From Flavobacterium turcicum (lineage in GTDB: Bacteria > Bacteroidota > Bacteroidia > Flavobacteriales > Flavobacteriaceae): DNA of 64,000 nucleotides. Made by a program: the position numbers and the translations under genes. The notes beneath the pieces are model-generated. The model was not told the DNA's origin. It saw only the letters and a program-made list of their open reading frames with translations, and did no database searches. Every line of letters starts with the position of its first letter. Position 1 is the stretch's first letter. The DNA is taken from assembly GCF_011365745.1 (NCBI RefSeq), contig NZ_JAAOBY010000009.1:62001-126000 (forward strand). Direction: 5' to 3'. Below, piece after piece: positions 53,495-63,807 of the stretch.

Positions 53495-54358
53495 ATGAAA
53501 AACATACAATTAGGATGGGTTGGTCTCGGCAATATGGGAAACCCAATGGTACTTAACTTACTCCAAGCAGGATTTGAAATATCAGTCTTTAACCGCACCA
53601 AAGACAAAGAAACGCCATTGCTTGACGCAGGAGCAAAATCAGCGAGCAGTTTACAAGAACTAATAGCAACCTGTGACATAGTTCTAACCATGTTATCCAA
53701 TGACGCAGCAGTAAAAGAAGTTTTTGAAAGTCCAACGGGTTTATTATCGAAAGCTAATTCTGGGAAAACCATTATCAATATGAGTACGGTTGCTCCGGAA
53801 ACTTCTCGTTATCTAAATACCATTTGCAACCAGCATCACATACAATTTATAGATGCTCCCGTTTCAGGAAGTGTAAAACCTGCAAAAGATGGTACACTCG
53901 TCATTTTGGTGGGTGCTACTCCAAAAAATTTCGAAATTGCAAAACCAATATTTGATGTTTTGGGTAAAATTGCCATTCATGTAGGAGAACCTGGCGTAGC
54001 AAGTTCAGCTAAATTAGCTATCAATTACCTCTTAGGATTAAATCTTCAAGGAATAGCCGAAACGGTTTTATTTGCAGAGAAAAACGGAGTCAGTAAAGAA
54101 GACATGCTCAACATTATCAATCAAGGTGCTTGTGGCAACGGCATCACAAATATCAAAACACCTTCTATTTTAAATGATTCCTATCCAGCGGCATTTGCGT
54201 TGAAACACTTGGTTAAAGATTTAGGCTTGGCTAAAGCTGCAGGATTAGATTCGCCACTTATTCATCCATTGTATGACAGTTACGCATCAGCCGAAAAAGA
54301 AGGATTGGGCGACCAAGATGTAATGGCGATTATAAGTAGCTTGAGAAAACCCCAATAG
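53495..54358 (+). CDS. 3-hydroxyisobutyrate dehydrogenase-family NAD(P) oxidoreductase
   Basis: A 287-aa beta-hydroxyacid dehydrogenase. The Rossmann motif is LGWVGLGNMGNPM, with NRTKDKE after the second strand (Arg suggests NADP). The substrate-binding block is FIDAPVSGSVKPAKDGTL, and the catalytic Lys is in SSAKLAINYLLG. Possible substrates are succinic semialdehyde, glyoxylate or 3-hydroxyisobutyrate. The ATG at 53495 is chosen over 53480. Monocistronic. Confidence 0.88.
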   Translation: MKNIQLGWVGLGNMGNPMVLNLLQAGFEISVFNRTKDKETPLLDAGAKSASSLQELIATCDIVLTMLSNDAAVKEVFESPTGLLSKANSGKTIINMSTVAPETSRYLNTICNQHHIQFIDAPVSGSVKPAKDGTLVILVGATPKNFEIAKPIFDVLGKIAIHVGEPGVASSAKLAINYLLGLNLQGIAETVLFAEKNGVSKEDMLNIINQGACGNGITNIKTPSILNDSYPAAFALKHLVKDLGLAKAAGLDSPLIHPLYDSYASAEKEGLGDQDVMAIISSLRKPQ

Positions 54359-54679
54359 TTGAACTTGAAATAATAATGCTTTAGCGAGAAGTTACCAAAC
54401 AAATTACAACTTCACTTCAAATATCAAACACTCTGGAATTTTATTCTAAAAAACCTTTTTTCCGAACTTTCTGCTTGTTGTGAGCACACAAATTATCAAT
54501 CAAAAAATACAAAATACTCAACTATAACACGATACAAATAATATTGTACACTATTTAGGATTAATTATTCGGTTTTTATTTAAGCGTAAAGTTCTTTTGA
54601 TTATATTGGAGAAAGAAAATTAAGACGTGCTTCTTAATTAACACTACATAAAAGTAAAATATAAAAACCGTTGTTAAGA
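54359..54679. other. 321-base gap, nothing recognised
   Basis: AT-rich non-coding stretch. I see no tRNA, repeat shared with the rest of the window, or clear terminator. A promoter for the GAF-PAS gene must lie here, but no convincing TAnnTTTG motif is found. Confidence 0.4.
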
Positions 54680-55813
54680 ATGGAATCAAAAATTGACAGA
54701 TTAGAAGAGCTCATTTCCTATCAAATTTTGGATACTTTACCAGAAATGGAATTGAATGAACTCTCTGAAATGGCTGCTTTAATTTTTGATGTGCCTGTTG
54801 CCTTAATCAGTTTTATTGACGAAGATCGCCAATGGTTTAAAGTTCACAAAGGATTGGATTTAACCGAAACTAAAAAAGAAGATTCTTTTTGTCAACACCT
54901 CATCAGTGGAACTATAGAAAATTTAATTGTTGAAGATGCTTTAAATGATCCGCTTTTTTGTGATAATCCTTTGGTAAATAACGATCCCAATATTCGCTTT
55001 TACGCAGGTGCGCCCCTGACTACTCCGTCAGGAAATGTTCTTGGAAGCTTTTGCATTATTGATCATAAACCGAGACAAATAACTCCTGATCAAATCAAGG
55101 TTTTAAACATTTTGGCAAAAAAAACAATGGATTGCCTGAATCTTCGAAAAGTGCTTTTGGATCAAAAAAATGAAATACAAACCAATGCAGAGCGCTTAAA
55201 AAAATTAACAGACAGTGTTCCAGACGGAATTTTTCAATTAAAAATGAATCCAGAAGGTGCTTTGATTTTTGAATTCATTAGTGAGGGTATGATTGAATTA
55301 CACCCTTCAGTCACCATGCAACAATGGCTAGACACTCCCGAAATTGGTTTTACATTAATATGTCCGGATGACTTAGATGATTTTAAAATAAAATTAATGG
55401 ACTCATTCAACAATTTGTCTTTTTTAAATATTGAGTATCGCGTAAAACATGAAACAGAATACCGTTGGCATTCTATGAAGGGAAATCCAGAACGATTGCC
55501 TGATGGAAGTGTCGTTTGGTATGGTAGTTTTCACAATATCAACAATCGAGTTGAATACGAGTTAGCTATGGATCAAATTGTATTTGACATATCACATGTA
55601 TTACGACGCCCAATTACAACACTTATGGCTTTAAATAACTTGATCGAAAACGAAAAAAATATAAGTCATGAAACACTTATAGAATATGTGACTTATATCA
55701 AGAAAGTATCAGAAGAAATGGAAATATTTACGCAAAACCTGAGTGCAATTTACCAAAGAAAAAAAGAGTTAATTACGAACAAAAGTGGCAGAATTAAACC
55801 ATATAGCAAATAA
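54680..55813 (+). CDS. GAF-PAS signalling protein with DHp but no kinase domain
   Basis: A 377-aa cytoplasmic sensor. The GAF domain (about 10-160) has PVALISFIDEDRQWFKVHKG and SFCQHLISG. The PAS (fold 3) domain (about 175-295) has YRWHSMKGNPERLPDGSVVW. A HisKA-type dimerisation helix follows with the H-box FDISHVLRRPITTLMAL, including the phosphorylatable His. The ORF ends after the second helix (…MEIFTQNLSAIYQRKK) with no HATPase domain. It may be phosphorylated by another kinase, act as a phosphotransfer or competitor protein, or just be a dimeric sensor. The start at 54680 is preferred to the TTG at 54671. Confidence 0.82.
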   Translation: MESKIDRLEELISYQILDTLPEMELNELSEMAALIFDVPVALISFIDEDRQWFKVHKGLDLTETKKEDSFCQHLISGTIENLIVEDALNDPLFCDNPLVNNDPNIRFYAGAPLTTPSGNVLGSFCIIDHKPRQITPDQIKVLNILAKKTMDCLNLRKVLLDQKNEIQTNAERLKKLTDSVPDGIFQLKMNPEGALIFEFISEGMIELHPSVTMQQWLDTPEIGFTLICPDDLDDFKIKLMDSFNNLSFLNIEYRVKHETEYRWHSMKGNPERLPDGSVVWYGSFHNINNRVEYELAMDQIVFDISHVLRRPITTLMALNNLIENEKNISHETLIEYVTYIKKVSEEMEIFTQNLSAIYQRKKELITNKSGRIKPYSK

Positions 55814-55896
55814 AATAAACTACCGACAATCATTTTTATTTTTTATGAAACGATGAACTAAGCTATTTAAGATATATTGCACTATTGATTATAAAA

Positions 55897-55930
55897 ACAA
55901 AAGCTACCTAATAACTCGGTAGCTTTTGTT
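55897..55930. terminator. Bidirectional terminator
   Basis: Stem AAAAGCTACC / GGTAGCTTTT with loop TAATAACTC and A- and T-runs on the two sides, between convergent genes. Confidence 0.85.
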
Positions 55931-55957
55931 TTATATTCTAAAACTGGCAACTTTTTT

Positions 55958-56185
55958 CTATTTTGTTTTCACAGGTGGCAGATCAAACGCTGCTGGCTCA
56001 TGCTCAAAACCATTACGATGCGCACCATCACAAAAAGGTTTGTTGGCAGATAAACCACAACGACAAAGACCCAATGCCGTTCTACCCTCTAAACCGTAGG
56101 TTTGACCGTTGCAATCAGTAATTTCAAAATCGCCTTCAATTTTTATAGAACCATTTTTGTTGATGGTTAATTTAGTAGTACTCAT
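55958..56185 (-). CDS. CDGSH iron-sulfur domain protein
   Basis: A 75-aa protein with a single CDGSH-type [2Fe-2S] site: LCRCGLSANKPFCDGAH gives the three Cys and one His ligands (CxCx8CDGxH). The first half, a beta hairpin region LTINKNGSIKIEGDF, matches the short bacterial mitoNEET-like type. Probably a redox or Fe-S transfer protein in the cytoplasm. Single gene. Confidence 0.92.
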   Translation of the reverse strand: MSTTKLTINKNGSIKIEGDFEITDCNGQTYGLEGRTALGLCRCGLSANKPFCDGAHRNGFEHEPAAFDLPPVKTK

Positions 56186-56329
56186 ACTTGATATTATTAT
56201 TTTTAGAGCGCAAAGGTTAAAAATTTATTCAAGTACCAACTCGCCAAAACTATTTTTTATGCTTTTGATTTATTATTTACATTAATTCTAATTTGACACT
56301 GACACCCATTGCTTTAAAATCATAGTTTT

Positions 56330-57478
56330 TTACTCAGGCATCGTAGGTGTAATAATACGACTATTAGGCGAACTTAAAGTTTCTATAAAAGCTAAGAGAG
56401 CATTGATTTCGGTACGATTTAAGTTTAATTTTTTAAGAATTGGAGAATTTACTGGTAACAGGGAGTCACGAGCAGTTCCTAAATACTTTGCCTGAACAGG
56501 TGATGGGTTGCCTAAATTGTAAAATTCGACTACATCAAGTAAACTTGGGAAATGGCCATTATGCATCCATGGTTTAGTATTGGCTACTTCGCGTAAAGTT
56601 GGCGTTCTAAATTTACCTAAATCCTGCTTATTTTTAGTAACATTGTATCTTCCAAAATCTTCATTAACGGTACCAAACAAGGTTTGGCCATCATTGTGAA
56701 ATTGATTGTCGCTGAAGTAAGGTGTATTGTGGCAATTGATACATTGCGCTTTAGTTCTAAACAAATGCAATCCTAAAACTTGCTCGTCAGAAAAGGCATC
56801 GGCTTTTCCGGTTACAAATTTATCAAACTTACTTTTTGGACTTTTAATAGTTCGCTCAAAGGTAGCAATGGCGTATTGTATGCGCTTTAGAGTGATTTCA
56901 GAGTCGCCAAATGCACTTTCAAATAATTTTTTGTATCCTTTTACAGCGGCAATCTTATCGACTGCAATAGTCAGCTTTTCGTTCATTTCTAAAGGATCAG
57001 AGATGGGAAATTGTGCTTGATCTTCTAAGCTATTAGCACGACCATCCCAAAAAAGTGATGTAGCATATCCTGAATTTAAAATAGTCATAGCATTTCGTTT
57101 GCCAGTTTGTCTGTTATGACCAAAGGAACGCGTTAAATTATCAGTCCAGCCCAACTCTGGATTATGGCAGGAGGCACAAGCAATTTGTCCGCTAATTGAC
57201 AACCTTGGATCAAAAAACAAGGTCTTTCCTAAAGATGCTTTTTCCTTAGAATAGGGGTTGTAGTCCGGAAACGGAACTTCTGGCAAAGGACCTATATCTT
57301 TAAAATTTGCAGGATCAACATTTCGATCTAAGGTTGGTTTAGGCCATAAAGCAGGATTTCCACTGCTATATAATTGTCTTAAATCTTCAATAGGAATATA
57401 AGGGTTGTCATCATATGATTGATATGCTGATAGCCCAAGTAGAGCTAACAAAGCGACTGTTATATATTTAATTTTCAT
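56330..57478 (-). CDS. Di-heme cytochrome c peroxidase (CcpA/MauG family)
   Basis: A 382-aa exported protein with an N-terminal hydrophobic signal (MKIKYITVALLALLGLSAY). Two heme-binding motifs are seen: CASCH in the first half and CINCH in the second, with axial-ligand region FRTPTLREVANTKPWMHNGH. LSISGQIACASCHNPELGW is family-typical. It reduces H2O2 or oxidises another substrate in the periplasm. It ends the susC-susD-lipoprotein transcription unit (18-base gap to the gene upstream), so it probably works on the imported substrate or on a metal or heme ligand. Confidence 0.9.
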   Translation of the reverse strand: MKIKYITVALLALLGLSAYQSYDDNPYIPIEDLRQLYSSGNPALWPKPTLDRNVDPANFKDIGPLPEVPFPDYNPYSKEKASLGKTLFFDPRLSISGQIACASCHNPELGWTDNLTRSFGHNRQTGKRNAMTILNSGYATSLFWDGRANSLEDQAQFPISDPLEMNEKLTIAVDKIAAVKGYKKLFESAFGDSEITLKRIQYAIATFERTIKSPKSKFDKFVTGKADAFSDEQVLGLHLFRTKAQCINCHNTPYFSDNQFHNDGQTLFGTVNEDFGRYNVTKNKQDLGKFRTPTLREVANTKPWMHNGHFPSLLDVVEFYNLGNPSPVQAKYLGTARDSLLPVNSPILKKLNLNRTEINALLAFIETLSSPNSRIITPTMPE

Positions 57479-57496
57479 GTTTTTTAAATCTTAAAA

Positions 57497-58966
57497 TTAC
57501 AAACTAATTTCTTTTAAACAACTTGCAGCTATAGGCGCAGGTCTTGGATAAACTCGGTTATTATAAATTTTGTATTGTGAAGTCACCGTACCTCCAAAAA
57601 GGGTCGTATTGGTTGCTTTTAAATCAAAAGAAATCTCAAAAAGACCACTACTTATTTCTGTATAGGTACCACCACCCGAAATGCCGATACTATAACTTTT
57701 ACCATTTGTACCTGCAATTGTAATGTATTGCGGAATGACTAAAACAGTTCCTCTAGTTTTACTATTTCCGCCTTCAGGAAAAAACTCTAAGGCTGAAGCG
57801 ATATTAAAACCAGGAGAATTCGCCGCCGAAATACTTTCATTAGAGAACCATCGCTTTAGACCAAACGAATTGGTTGTATTAGTTCCAGTCGTAACATTAA
57901 ACCCAATTTTAAAAGCGTGATGGTAAATATCATCTGCAGGATTAGGCGTACCTCTGTCACTGAATAAAATTGCATTTTCAGAACCAGCTGGTACTACCAC
58001 TGGAAAAGTAAAAGCATTAAAACTTTGCCAAGCACAAACGCCTGCTCTATCAAACCAATTTTCACCATAGGTTAAGTAAAATGGATTCGAAAGGTCATAA
58101 AATTTAGCGGCTGTATTGGCAGTAACATCTCTAATTGATTTGATGGGTTTAACGATTTGCAAAATCGAATTACCAGTAGGACTATAAGCTGCAGTAGTTG
58201 CTAATTCTATATCTGATTGATAGTACACATCATTGTTCTTTATGTTCTCTAAAAGCGTCAATCGGTATGAAATAGAGCTTCTGTTTGCAGCAAGCGCTTC
58301 ACGCGTAATTTTGTAGTTGAATCCGTTTAATGTCTTGAACATACTAGCTTCATCGATTTCAGAAGGAATAAATCCGTTGGGGAAATTAACTTTAAACACA
58401 ACCTCTTCACCCACATTCCCTTGTAATTCTATTCGATTCACAGGAAAACTGTATGTTGTTTTTATATCTTCAAGGTTGACCTCTAAAGCATTATTTGGTG
58501 CTAATAAATTCAAATTTCCGATAGTTATTGATGGATCTGAACTTGATTCTAGTTTTAAAGTAATTTTTTGCTTTTCATTCCACCTTTTGTCGAAAGATAC
58601 AAAAACAGTATCCGTTAACTGATTTCCAGAAAAAGAAAGCTGGTCTTTGGGAATCAGACTAAAAGTAGCCGCATCACCATTAGTTATTACGCTGTAAGTT
58701 ACAAAAACAGGTTTAGCTAAAGTTGCCGAAGTCAGTGATACAGGTATTTTAAGCGTTTTTACTGATGTGTTTTTATAACTGCTCACAGGCACTAACGCAC
58801 TGTTTTTTGCAGGAAACTCTAACGAAGCATTGTTGCTGTTTACCAATAAATTGAATCGTACGAAGGGAGGAACGCTATTGGCATCTAAATTATAATCATC
58901 CTTTGAACACGCGCTAAAAACACAAAGAATGAGAGAGACGAACACTATAATTTTAGTATGTTTCAT
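57497..58966 (-). CDS. SusCD-associated lipoprotein of unknown function
   Basis: A 489-aa lipoprotein with signal MKHTKIIVFVSLILCVFSAC (lipid Cys at 20). The rest is beta-rich, probably with two or three Ig-like or all-beta domains: VPPFVRFNLLVNSNNASL and TLKIPVSLTSATLAKPVFV early, GISGGGTYTEISSGLFEISF late. Lipoproteins at this place, after susD, are often surface-exposed binders. The start at 58966 overlaps susD by 14 bases, giving tight coupling. Ligand unknown. Confidence 0.75.
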   Translation of the reverse strand: MKHTKIIVFVSLILCVFSACSKDDYNLDANSVPPFVRFNLLVNSNNASLEFPAKNSALVPVSSYKNTSVKTLKIPVSLTSATLAKPVFVTYSVITNGDAATFSLIPKDQLSFSGNQLTDTVFVSFDKRWNEKQKITLKLESSSDPSITIGNLNLLAPNNALEVNLEDIKTTYSFPVNRIELQGNVGEEVVFKVNFPNGFIPSEIDEASMFKTLNGFNYKITREALAANRSSISYRLTLLENIKNNDVYYQSDIELATTAAYSPTGNSILQIVKPIKSIRDVTANTAAKFYDLSNPFYLTYGENWFDRAGVCAWQSFNAFTFPVVVPAGSENAILFSDRGTPNPADDIYHHAFKIGFNVTTGTNTTNSFGLKRWFSNESISAANSPGFNIASALEFFPEGGNSKTRGTVLVIPQYITIAGTNGKSYSIGISGGGTYTEISSGLFEISFDLKATNTTLFGGTVTSQYKIYNNRVYPRPAPIAASCLKEISL

Positions 58967-60422
58967 TTTGCTGTAAGTTTGCGTTAAGGTTAATATTTTT
59001 TTGTGGTATTGGTAAAACAAATTTTGGAGATGGAAAATCGAGATTACATGTAGTTGCTAAACAACCATCCGTACGAACAATACTCTTTCTTTTACGGGCT
59101 AAATCAAAAAACAAATGCCCTTCAAAACAGAGTTCTTTACGCCGCTCTAGTAACAATGCATCTTCAAGATTTTCAGTAGCGGTAAGCAAAGTTGCTTTGG
59201 CACGAGATCTAATAGTGTTGATATCAGCAATGGCACCCGATCGATTACCTAATGCAAGCGCAGCTTCGGCACGGATCAAATACACTTCACTCAGTCTGAA
59301 AGCAGAATATCCTGGATTGTCCTGAAGTTTTTTGGTAAAATAATAATTTACATTTACAAATACGCCGTTTAATAAGGTAGGTAGAGGTTTTTCTAAAAAC
59401 AATTGCCTACGAATATCAGCAGTTTCGTATAAGTTTCTCAAATCTTGCGAAGCCACATATTTGTTGTAGTTTGTTGGTGAAAAATACCCAAAATAACTGG
59501 ATAAGGAACCTCCTACTTCTCCACCACTATCTCTAGGAATTGAAAATTCTAATAGATTTTCTGTTAAAGGTGCGTTGGTTTGCTCCCATTGTGCCACATA
59601 ATTTTCAGATGAAACCAAACTAATGCCCGAAGATTGAATTACATCATTTGCTACATCAAAAGCGTTTTGCCAATTGTTTTGAGAAAGGTAAACGCGAGCC
59701 ATTAATGCTTTTGTATTGATTGCGTTAAAATAAGAATTAGTAGGTCCTGCTAAACTAGGCGCATTAGAAAAATTATCTAAAGCAGCATTCAAATCTGCTA
59801 CAATTTTGAGATAGGTATTGGCCAGCGTTTCTCTTTTAGGATATTGAATTCCTTTCGATAAACTTGCTGTGCTATATACTACACCCAATTGATCTGCTCC
59901 GGTTCCGGAAATAGGTTGCGAGTATACCAAAGTCAGTAAAAAATGAGCGTAGGCTCTTATAGCCAAGGCTTCGGCTTTGATTTGATTTTTTTCTATTGCA
60001 GTCGCATCAGTTAATTGGTCTACATTTTCAAGAATCAAATTAACCTGATTCACAACCGCATAACTGGCATCATAAAAAGGTGTGAAATTACTTTCTAAAG
60101 CTTGATCCTGAAAAGAATATACGTTTTCAACATTAATAGGAACTGTAATTTGCCCGCGATTACTGCCCGATATTGTTGGTGTAAATTTTAAGTTACCACC
60201 TTGTAAATCAGCGTAAACCGCAAAGCGTTCTCCCCTTACATTTTCTTCGAGTTTGCCATAGGTTCCATTGAGAGCAACCAGCATTCCGTTTTTGGTACTC
60301 AATTGTTCTGCAATAGAGGTTTGAGAGCCTGGTTCTTGCTCTAAAAATTCACTACAACTTTGCACTGACAGAACAACAAGTAGCACAAAAAGGTATTTTA
60401 AAAATAGTTTTGAATGATTCAT
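58953..60422 (-). CDS. SusD/RagB family nutrient-binding lipoprotein
   Basis: A 489-aa outer-membrane lipoprotein: signal ending VLSVQSC (lipid Cys at 23), followed by SEFLEQEPGSQTS, the typical SusD start. The TPR-like SusD core includes KAEALAIRAYAHFLLTLVYS and FRLSEVYLIRAEAALALG, with LLLERRKELCFEGHLFFDL near the end. It captures the substrate as a lid on its SusC partner (gene 5 bases upstream). Confidence 0.95.
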   Translation of the reverse strand: MNHSKLFLKYLFVLLVVLSVQSCSEFLEQEPGSQTSIAEQLSTKNGMLVALNGTYGKLEENVRGERFAVYADLQGGNLKFTPTISGSNRGQITVPINVENVYSFQDQALESNFTPFYDASYAVVNQVNLILENVDQLTDATAIEKNQIKAEALAIRAYAHFLLTLVYSQPISGTGADQLGVVYSTASLSKGIQYPKRETLANTYLKIVADLNAALDNFSNAPSLAGPTNSYFNAINTKALMARVYLSQNNWQNAFDVANDVIQSSGISLVSSENYVAQWEQTNAPLTENLLEFSIPRDSGGEVGGSLSSYFGYFSPTNYNKYVASQDLRNLYETADIRRQLFLEKPLPTLLNGVFVNVNYYFTKKLQDNPGYSAFRLSEVYLIRAEAALALGNRSGAIADINTIRSRAKATLLTATENLEDALLLERRKELCFEGHLFFDLARKRKSIVRTDGCLATTCNLDFPSPKFVLPIPQKNINLNANLQQNETY

Positions 60423-60426
60423 GTTG

Positions 60427-63400
60427 TTAAAATTTAGTGTTAAATCCTAAAGAAATTGTTCGAGCTTGTGGATACGTAAAGCTAAATTCCCGCACTCCGT
60501 TGCGGCCTGCTGGACTTTTTTGCTTGTACCAATAAGCCACATTTGATACATCAATAAAAACAGAAAGAGCATCGAGCAATTTTGTTTGCATTGGAACATT
60601 ATAGCTTAAATTGATATTACTAATTCGAATATTGGTATTATCATATAAAAATTTACTCAAATTCGGGATCAAAGTGGCGTTGCTTATTACCAAAGGTTGT
60701 AATGCCACATCACCCTGATTGCGCCAATAATCATATGCGTTTACAGATAAATTTCTATTCGAAGTAATGTTGTATTTTGAAATCAAACTGTTATCTACCA
60801 ATATCGCTCCTCCAATTTCAAAAGCTCCTCTAATAGATAAAGTCAAATTATCTTTAATCACAAAGGTATTGCTGAAACCTCCAAAAGCATCTGGTTGATT
60901 ATCGCCAATAGGAACCCAATCTGCAGGACCAAATAAGCTCGTGTAGGTTGCCGCATCATAAATTTGGCCATTTTTTTCTAACAAATCCCTTCCGGTGGCA
61001 GCATCAACGCCTGCGTATTTAATACCCCAAATGGTTGAGGTACTAAATCCTATTTTTTGCGCCAGCGCTACCTCAGATGTTGAAAAATCACTTCCCAATC
61101 CAATTAACTTTGTGACCTTGTTTTTTACTGTTGAAATATTAAATGAGGTAGTCCATTTAAAATCCTTCGATTGCCACCATTTTACTCGCGTGCTAAACTC
61201 GACACCCTTGTTGTACATACTTGCTGCATTTAGCTGTAAGGAAGTATAACCAGTTTCGGTAGGAATATCTCGGCTGGTAATTAAATCTGTAATATTATCG
61301 TAATAAAATTCGAGACTTGTTTCTACACGGTTCAAAAAATTAAAGTCGATTCCAGCGTTGAATTTTGTGTTTTTTTCCCAGCTTAAATTTCCATTCGGTG
61401 CCGCACTTGGAACTGCACCATTGCCTCCATTGTAATCGATTAGGTTTATGGTATACAAACCTTTAGAACGATACGAACCAATTCTGGAATTACCTGTAGT
61501 CCCGTAACTGACTTTTAATTTAAGTAAATCAATTTTGTTTTGCGCATTCATGAAATTTTCATTAGAAACAATCCAACTCAAACCTGCACCTCCATTTAAA
61601 GCTACATTGGTATCGTCACCAAAAACAGAACTCTCGTCTCTTCTAAAATTTCCTAAAAAATAATATCGTTTTTTATAATTGTAATTGAGTTGAGAAAAAA
61701 ACGAGACTCTTGAATTGTAACTGATGTCCTCTCTATAAACCTGAGTGGCAAGTCGTTCATCTACAGTTGTTAAAGGGTCATCATCTCTAAGTGCGTTGTT
61801 AACATCATTAATTTCGCTTGAATTTACGAAACCACGTCCAGATGCATAGCCGAAATTAGCCTTTTCACTAGACAATTCGAATCCTAAAACTCCATCAATA
61901 GTATGGTTTTGATTGATGGCTTTGTTAAAAAGAGCCTGTCCTTGCCAATTCCATTTTGTTCCATTTCTTTCATTAATGAGTCTGCGTCCCCAGTTAGGAT
62001 ATTGGATGCCATTTAGCACAAATGTACCATTACTTTGCCCGCTTTCATTGGCACCTGAAAAATAGCGGTCTTGTTCTTTATCTTTGTAATCAAGTCCAAA
62101 TAAGGTAGAAAAACTTATAAACTGGTTCAATGTGTATGATGCGCTAGCACTACCTAAAATACCATAGCTGTTCGTAACATTTTTGTTTTGTTCAATAGCA
62201 GCCAAAGGATTACTTAGACCAACTACGCCAATAGTTGAAAAGGAGCCGTCTGGATTGTTGGGAGCAATTGTAGGCACAAAAGCGTAGCTGTAGTAAATAT
62301 TTGGCGCGTCTTTCTGAATATAACTAGGGTTCAGAGACAAACTAAAATCAAATTTATTCGCTCGGTAACCTATGTTGATCCCTGCATTATATTGCTTTGT
62401 AGAATTCCCTTTTTGAGGCTCGTCAATTTCTAGGTAACTCAAACTAGTTCGATAGGAAAGCTTGGAATTGGCACCAGAAACATTGAAATTGTATTTGTTA
62501 TAAATACCCGCAACATTTAGCAAATCAAACCAATTGGTATTAATGCCATTATAAGGAACGGGTACATAATTGGTTTGACTGTTTTTAAGATATTCATTTC
62601 GTAAATCAGTGTATTGAGAACCGCTCAAATATTCAATTTGATTAATCGCAGATGAAATACCCAATTGATTAGAAAAACCAAATTTCGTTTTGCCTTTTTT
62701 TCCTTTTTTAGTTGTGATTAAAATAACTCCATTTGCACCATCGGCACCGTAAATACTAACTGCTGCCGCATCCTTCAAGATAGTCAAACTCTCAATGTTT
62801 TCGGGTGAAATTTGCGCCAACGGATTGGATAAGTTTTCTGAGAAAGCACCATTGGCATCAAAAAACTGATTGTCAATACCTACTTCTTCGCTTATAATTA
62901 CACCATCAACAATGATAAGTGGTTGTGTCGAAGTACCTAGATTTGAATTTGATAAAGAACTCAAACTACCCTGACCACGAATATTTATTTTAACTGGCCC
63001 ACCAATTCCTGAGGTATTTTCGATTAAAACACCTGCAATTTGACCCACAACCATTTTATCAATACTTTCTGAAGCTTGTTCAACTGCAATGTCTTTAGCT
63101 GTTAACGTAGCAATACTTCCAACAACTTCTTCCTTCATTTTTTTGGTACCATAAGAAGATGTGATTACCACCTGCTCTAATTCATCAGTAACTTGCTGCA
63201 TAGAGAATACGAAATCTACTGTATTCCCTACTCGTTGCGCTTGCACTTTCATTCCAAGGTATGAAACTTCTAAAACAATGTTCGGGATATCGTTGCCTTT
63301 TAGTAAATAGACAAAGCGTCCGTTACTGTCACTGATCACACCAGCCGAAGTCCCTTTCATCAAAATAGTTGCTCCTGGAATGGGCGATTTGTCTTTAGCA

Positions 63401-63777
63401 TCTAGTACAATTCCTTTAATAAATCGTTCTTTTTCCTGCGCAGGTTCTTGTGTATCATTACTAACTAAGAGGATTTGTTCTTTTTGTATAAAAAACGTAA
63501 TTTTTTTATCCTTAAAAACACGATTGAGAACCTCTTCAAGTGGACTATTTTTGACTTTGATTGATACTTTTTGACTTCCATCAATTTTACTAGCGTTAAA
63601 CACCACTCGGTAATTTGTTTCTTGTTCGAGTAATTTAATAAACTCTCGCAATGGTACATCCTTGCACTCAAGGGTAATGTTTTTGTTTTTGGTTTGAGCA
63701 AAAGTTTGCAAACTCAGGAGAAATATCCCGCAGCTTAATAGTAACTTATGCCAAAAGGGATTAAGTGTAATGGTCAT
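60427..63777 (-). CDS. SusC/RagA TonB-dependent receptor with STN signalling domain
   Basis: A 1116-aa outer-membrane importer. A signal peptide is followed by an STN domain (about 30-105; LECKDVPLREFIKLLEQET, ILLVSND) of the FecA type, a carboxypeptidase-like regulatory domain (115-200; GIVLDAKDKSPIPGATILM), and the TonB plug with IDKMVVGQIAGVLIENT and ILKDAAAVSIYGADGANGVI. The beta barrel ends in an aromatic-rich SLGFNTKF. The STN domain should signal through the FecR at 63808 to an ECF sigma factor. The transported compound is unknown. Confidence 0.95.
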   Translation of the reverse strand: MTITLNPFWHKLLLSCGIFLLSLQTFAQTKNKNITLECKDVPLREFIKLLEQETNYRVVFNASKIDGSQKVSIKVKNSPLEEVLNRVFKDKKITFFIQKEQILLVSNDTQEPAQEKERFIKGIVLDAKDKSPIPGATILMKGTSAGVISDSNGRFVYLLKGNDIPNIVLEVSYLGMKVQAQRVGNTVDFVFSMQQVTDELEQVVITSSYGTKKMKEEVVGSIATLTAKDIAVEQASESIDKMVVGQIAGVLIENTSGIGGPVKINIRGQGSLSSLSNSNLGTSTQPLIIVDGVIISEEVGIDNQFFDANGAFSENLSNPLAQISPENIESLTILKDAAAVSIYGADGANGVILITTKKGKKGKTKFGFSNQLGISSAINQIEYLSGSQYTDLRNEYLKNSQTNYVPVPYNGINTNWFDLLNVAGIYNKYNFNVSGANSKLSYRTSLSYLEIDEPQKGNSTKQYNAGINIGYRANKFDFSLSLNPSYIQKDAPNIYYSYAFVPTIAPNNPDGSFSTIGVVGLSNPLAAIEQNKNVTNSYGILGSASASYTLNQFISFSTLFGLDYKDKEQDRYFSGANESGQSNGTFVLNGIQYPNWGRRLINERNGTKWNWQGQALFNKAINQNHTIDGVLGFELSSEKANFGYASGRGFVNSSEINDVNNALRDDDPLTTVDERLATQVYREDISYNSRVSFFSQLNYNYKKRYYFLGNFRRDESSVFGDDTNVALNGGAGLSWIVSNENFMNAQNKIDLLKLKVSYGTTGNSRIGSYRSKGLYTINLIDYNGGNGAVPSAAPNGNLSWEKNTKFNAGIDFNFLNRVETSLEFYYDNITDLITSRDIPTETGYTSLQLNAASMYNKGVEFSTRVKWWQSKDFKWTTSFNISTVKNKVTKLIGLGSDFSTSEVALAQKIGFSTSTIWGIKYAGVDAATGRDLLEKNGQIYDAATYTSLFGPADWVPIGDNQPDAFGGFSNTFVIKDNLTLSIRGAFEIGGAILVDNSLISKYNITSNRNLSVNAYDYWRNQGDVALQPLVISNATLIPNLSKFLYDNTNIRISNINLSYNVPMQTKLLDALSVFIDVSNVAYWYKQKSPAGRNGVREFSFTYPQARTISLGFNTKF

Positions 63778-63807
63778 TTAGTTGTTGTTTTTGGGTTTAT
63801 AATTGGG

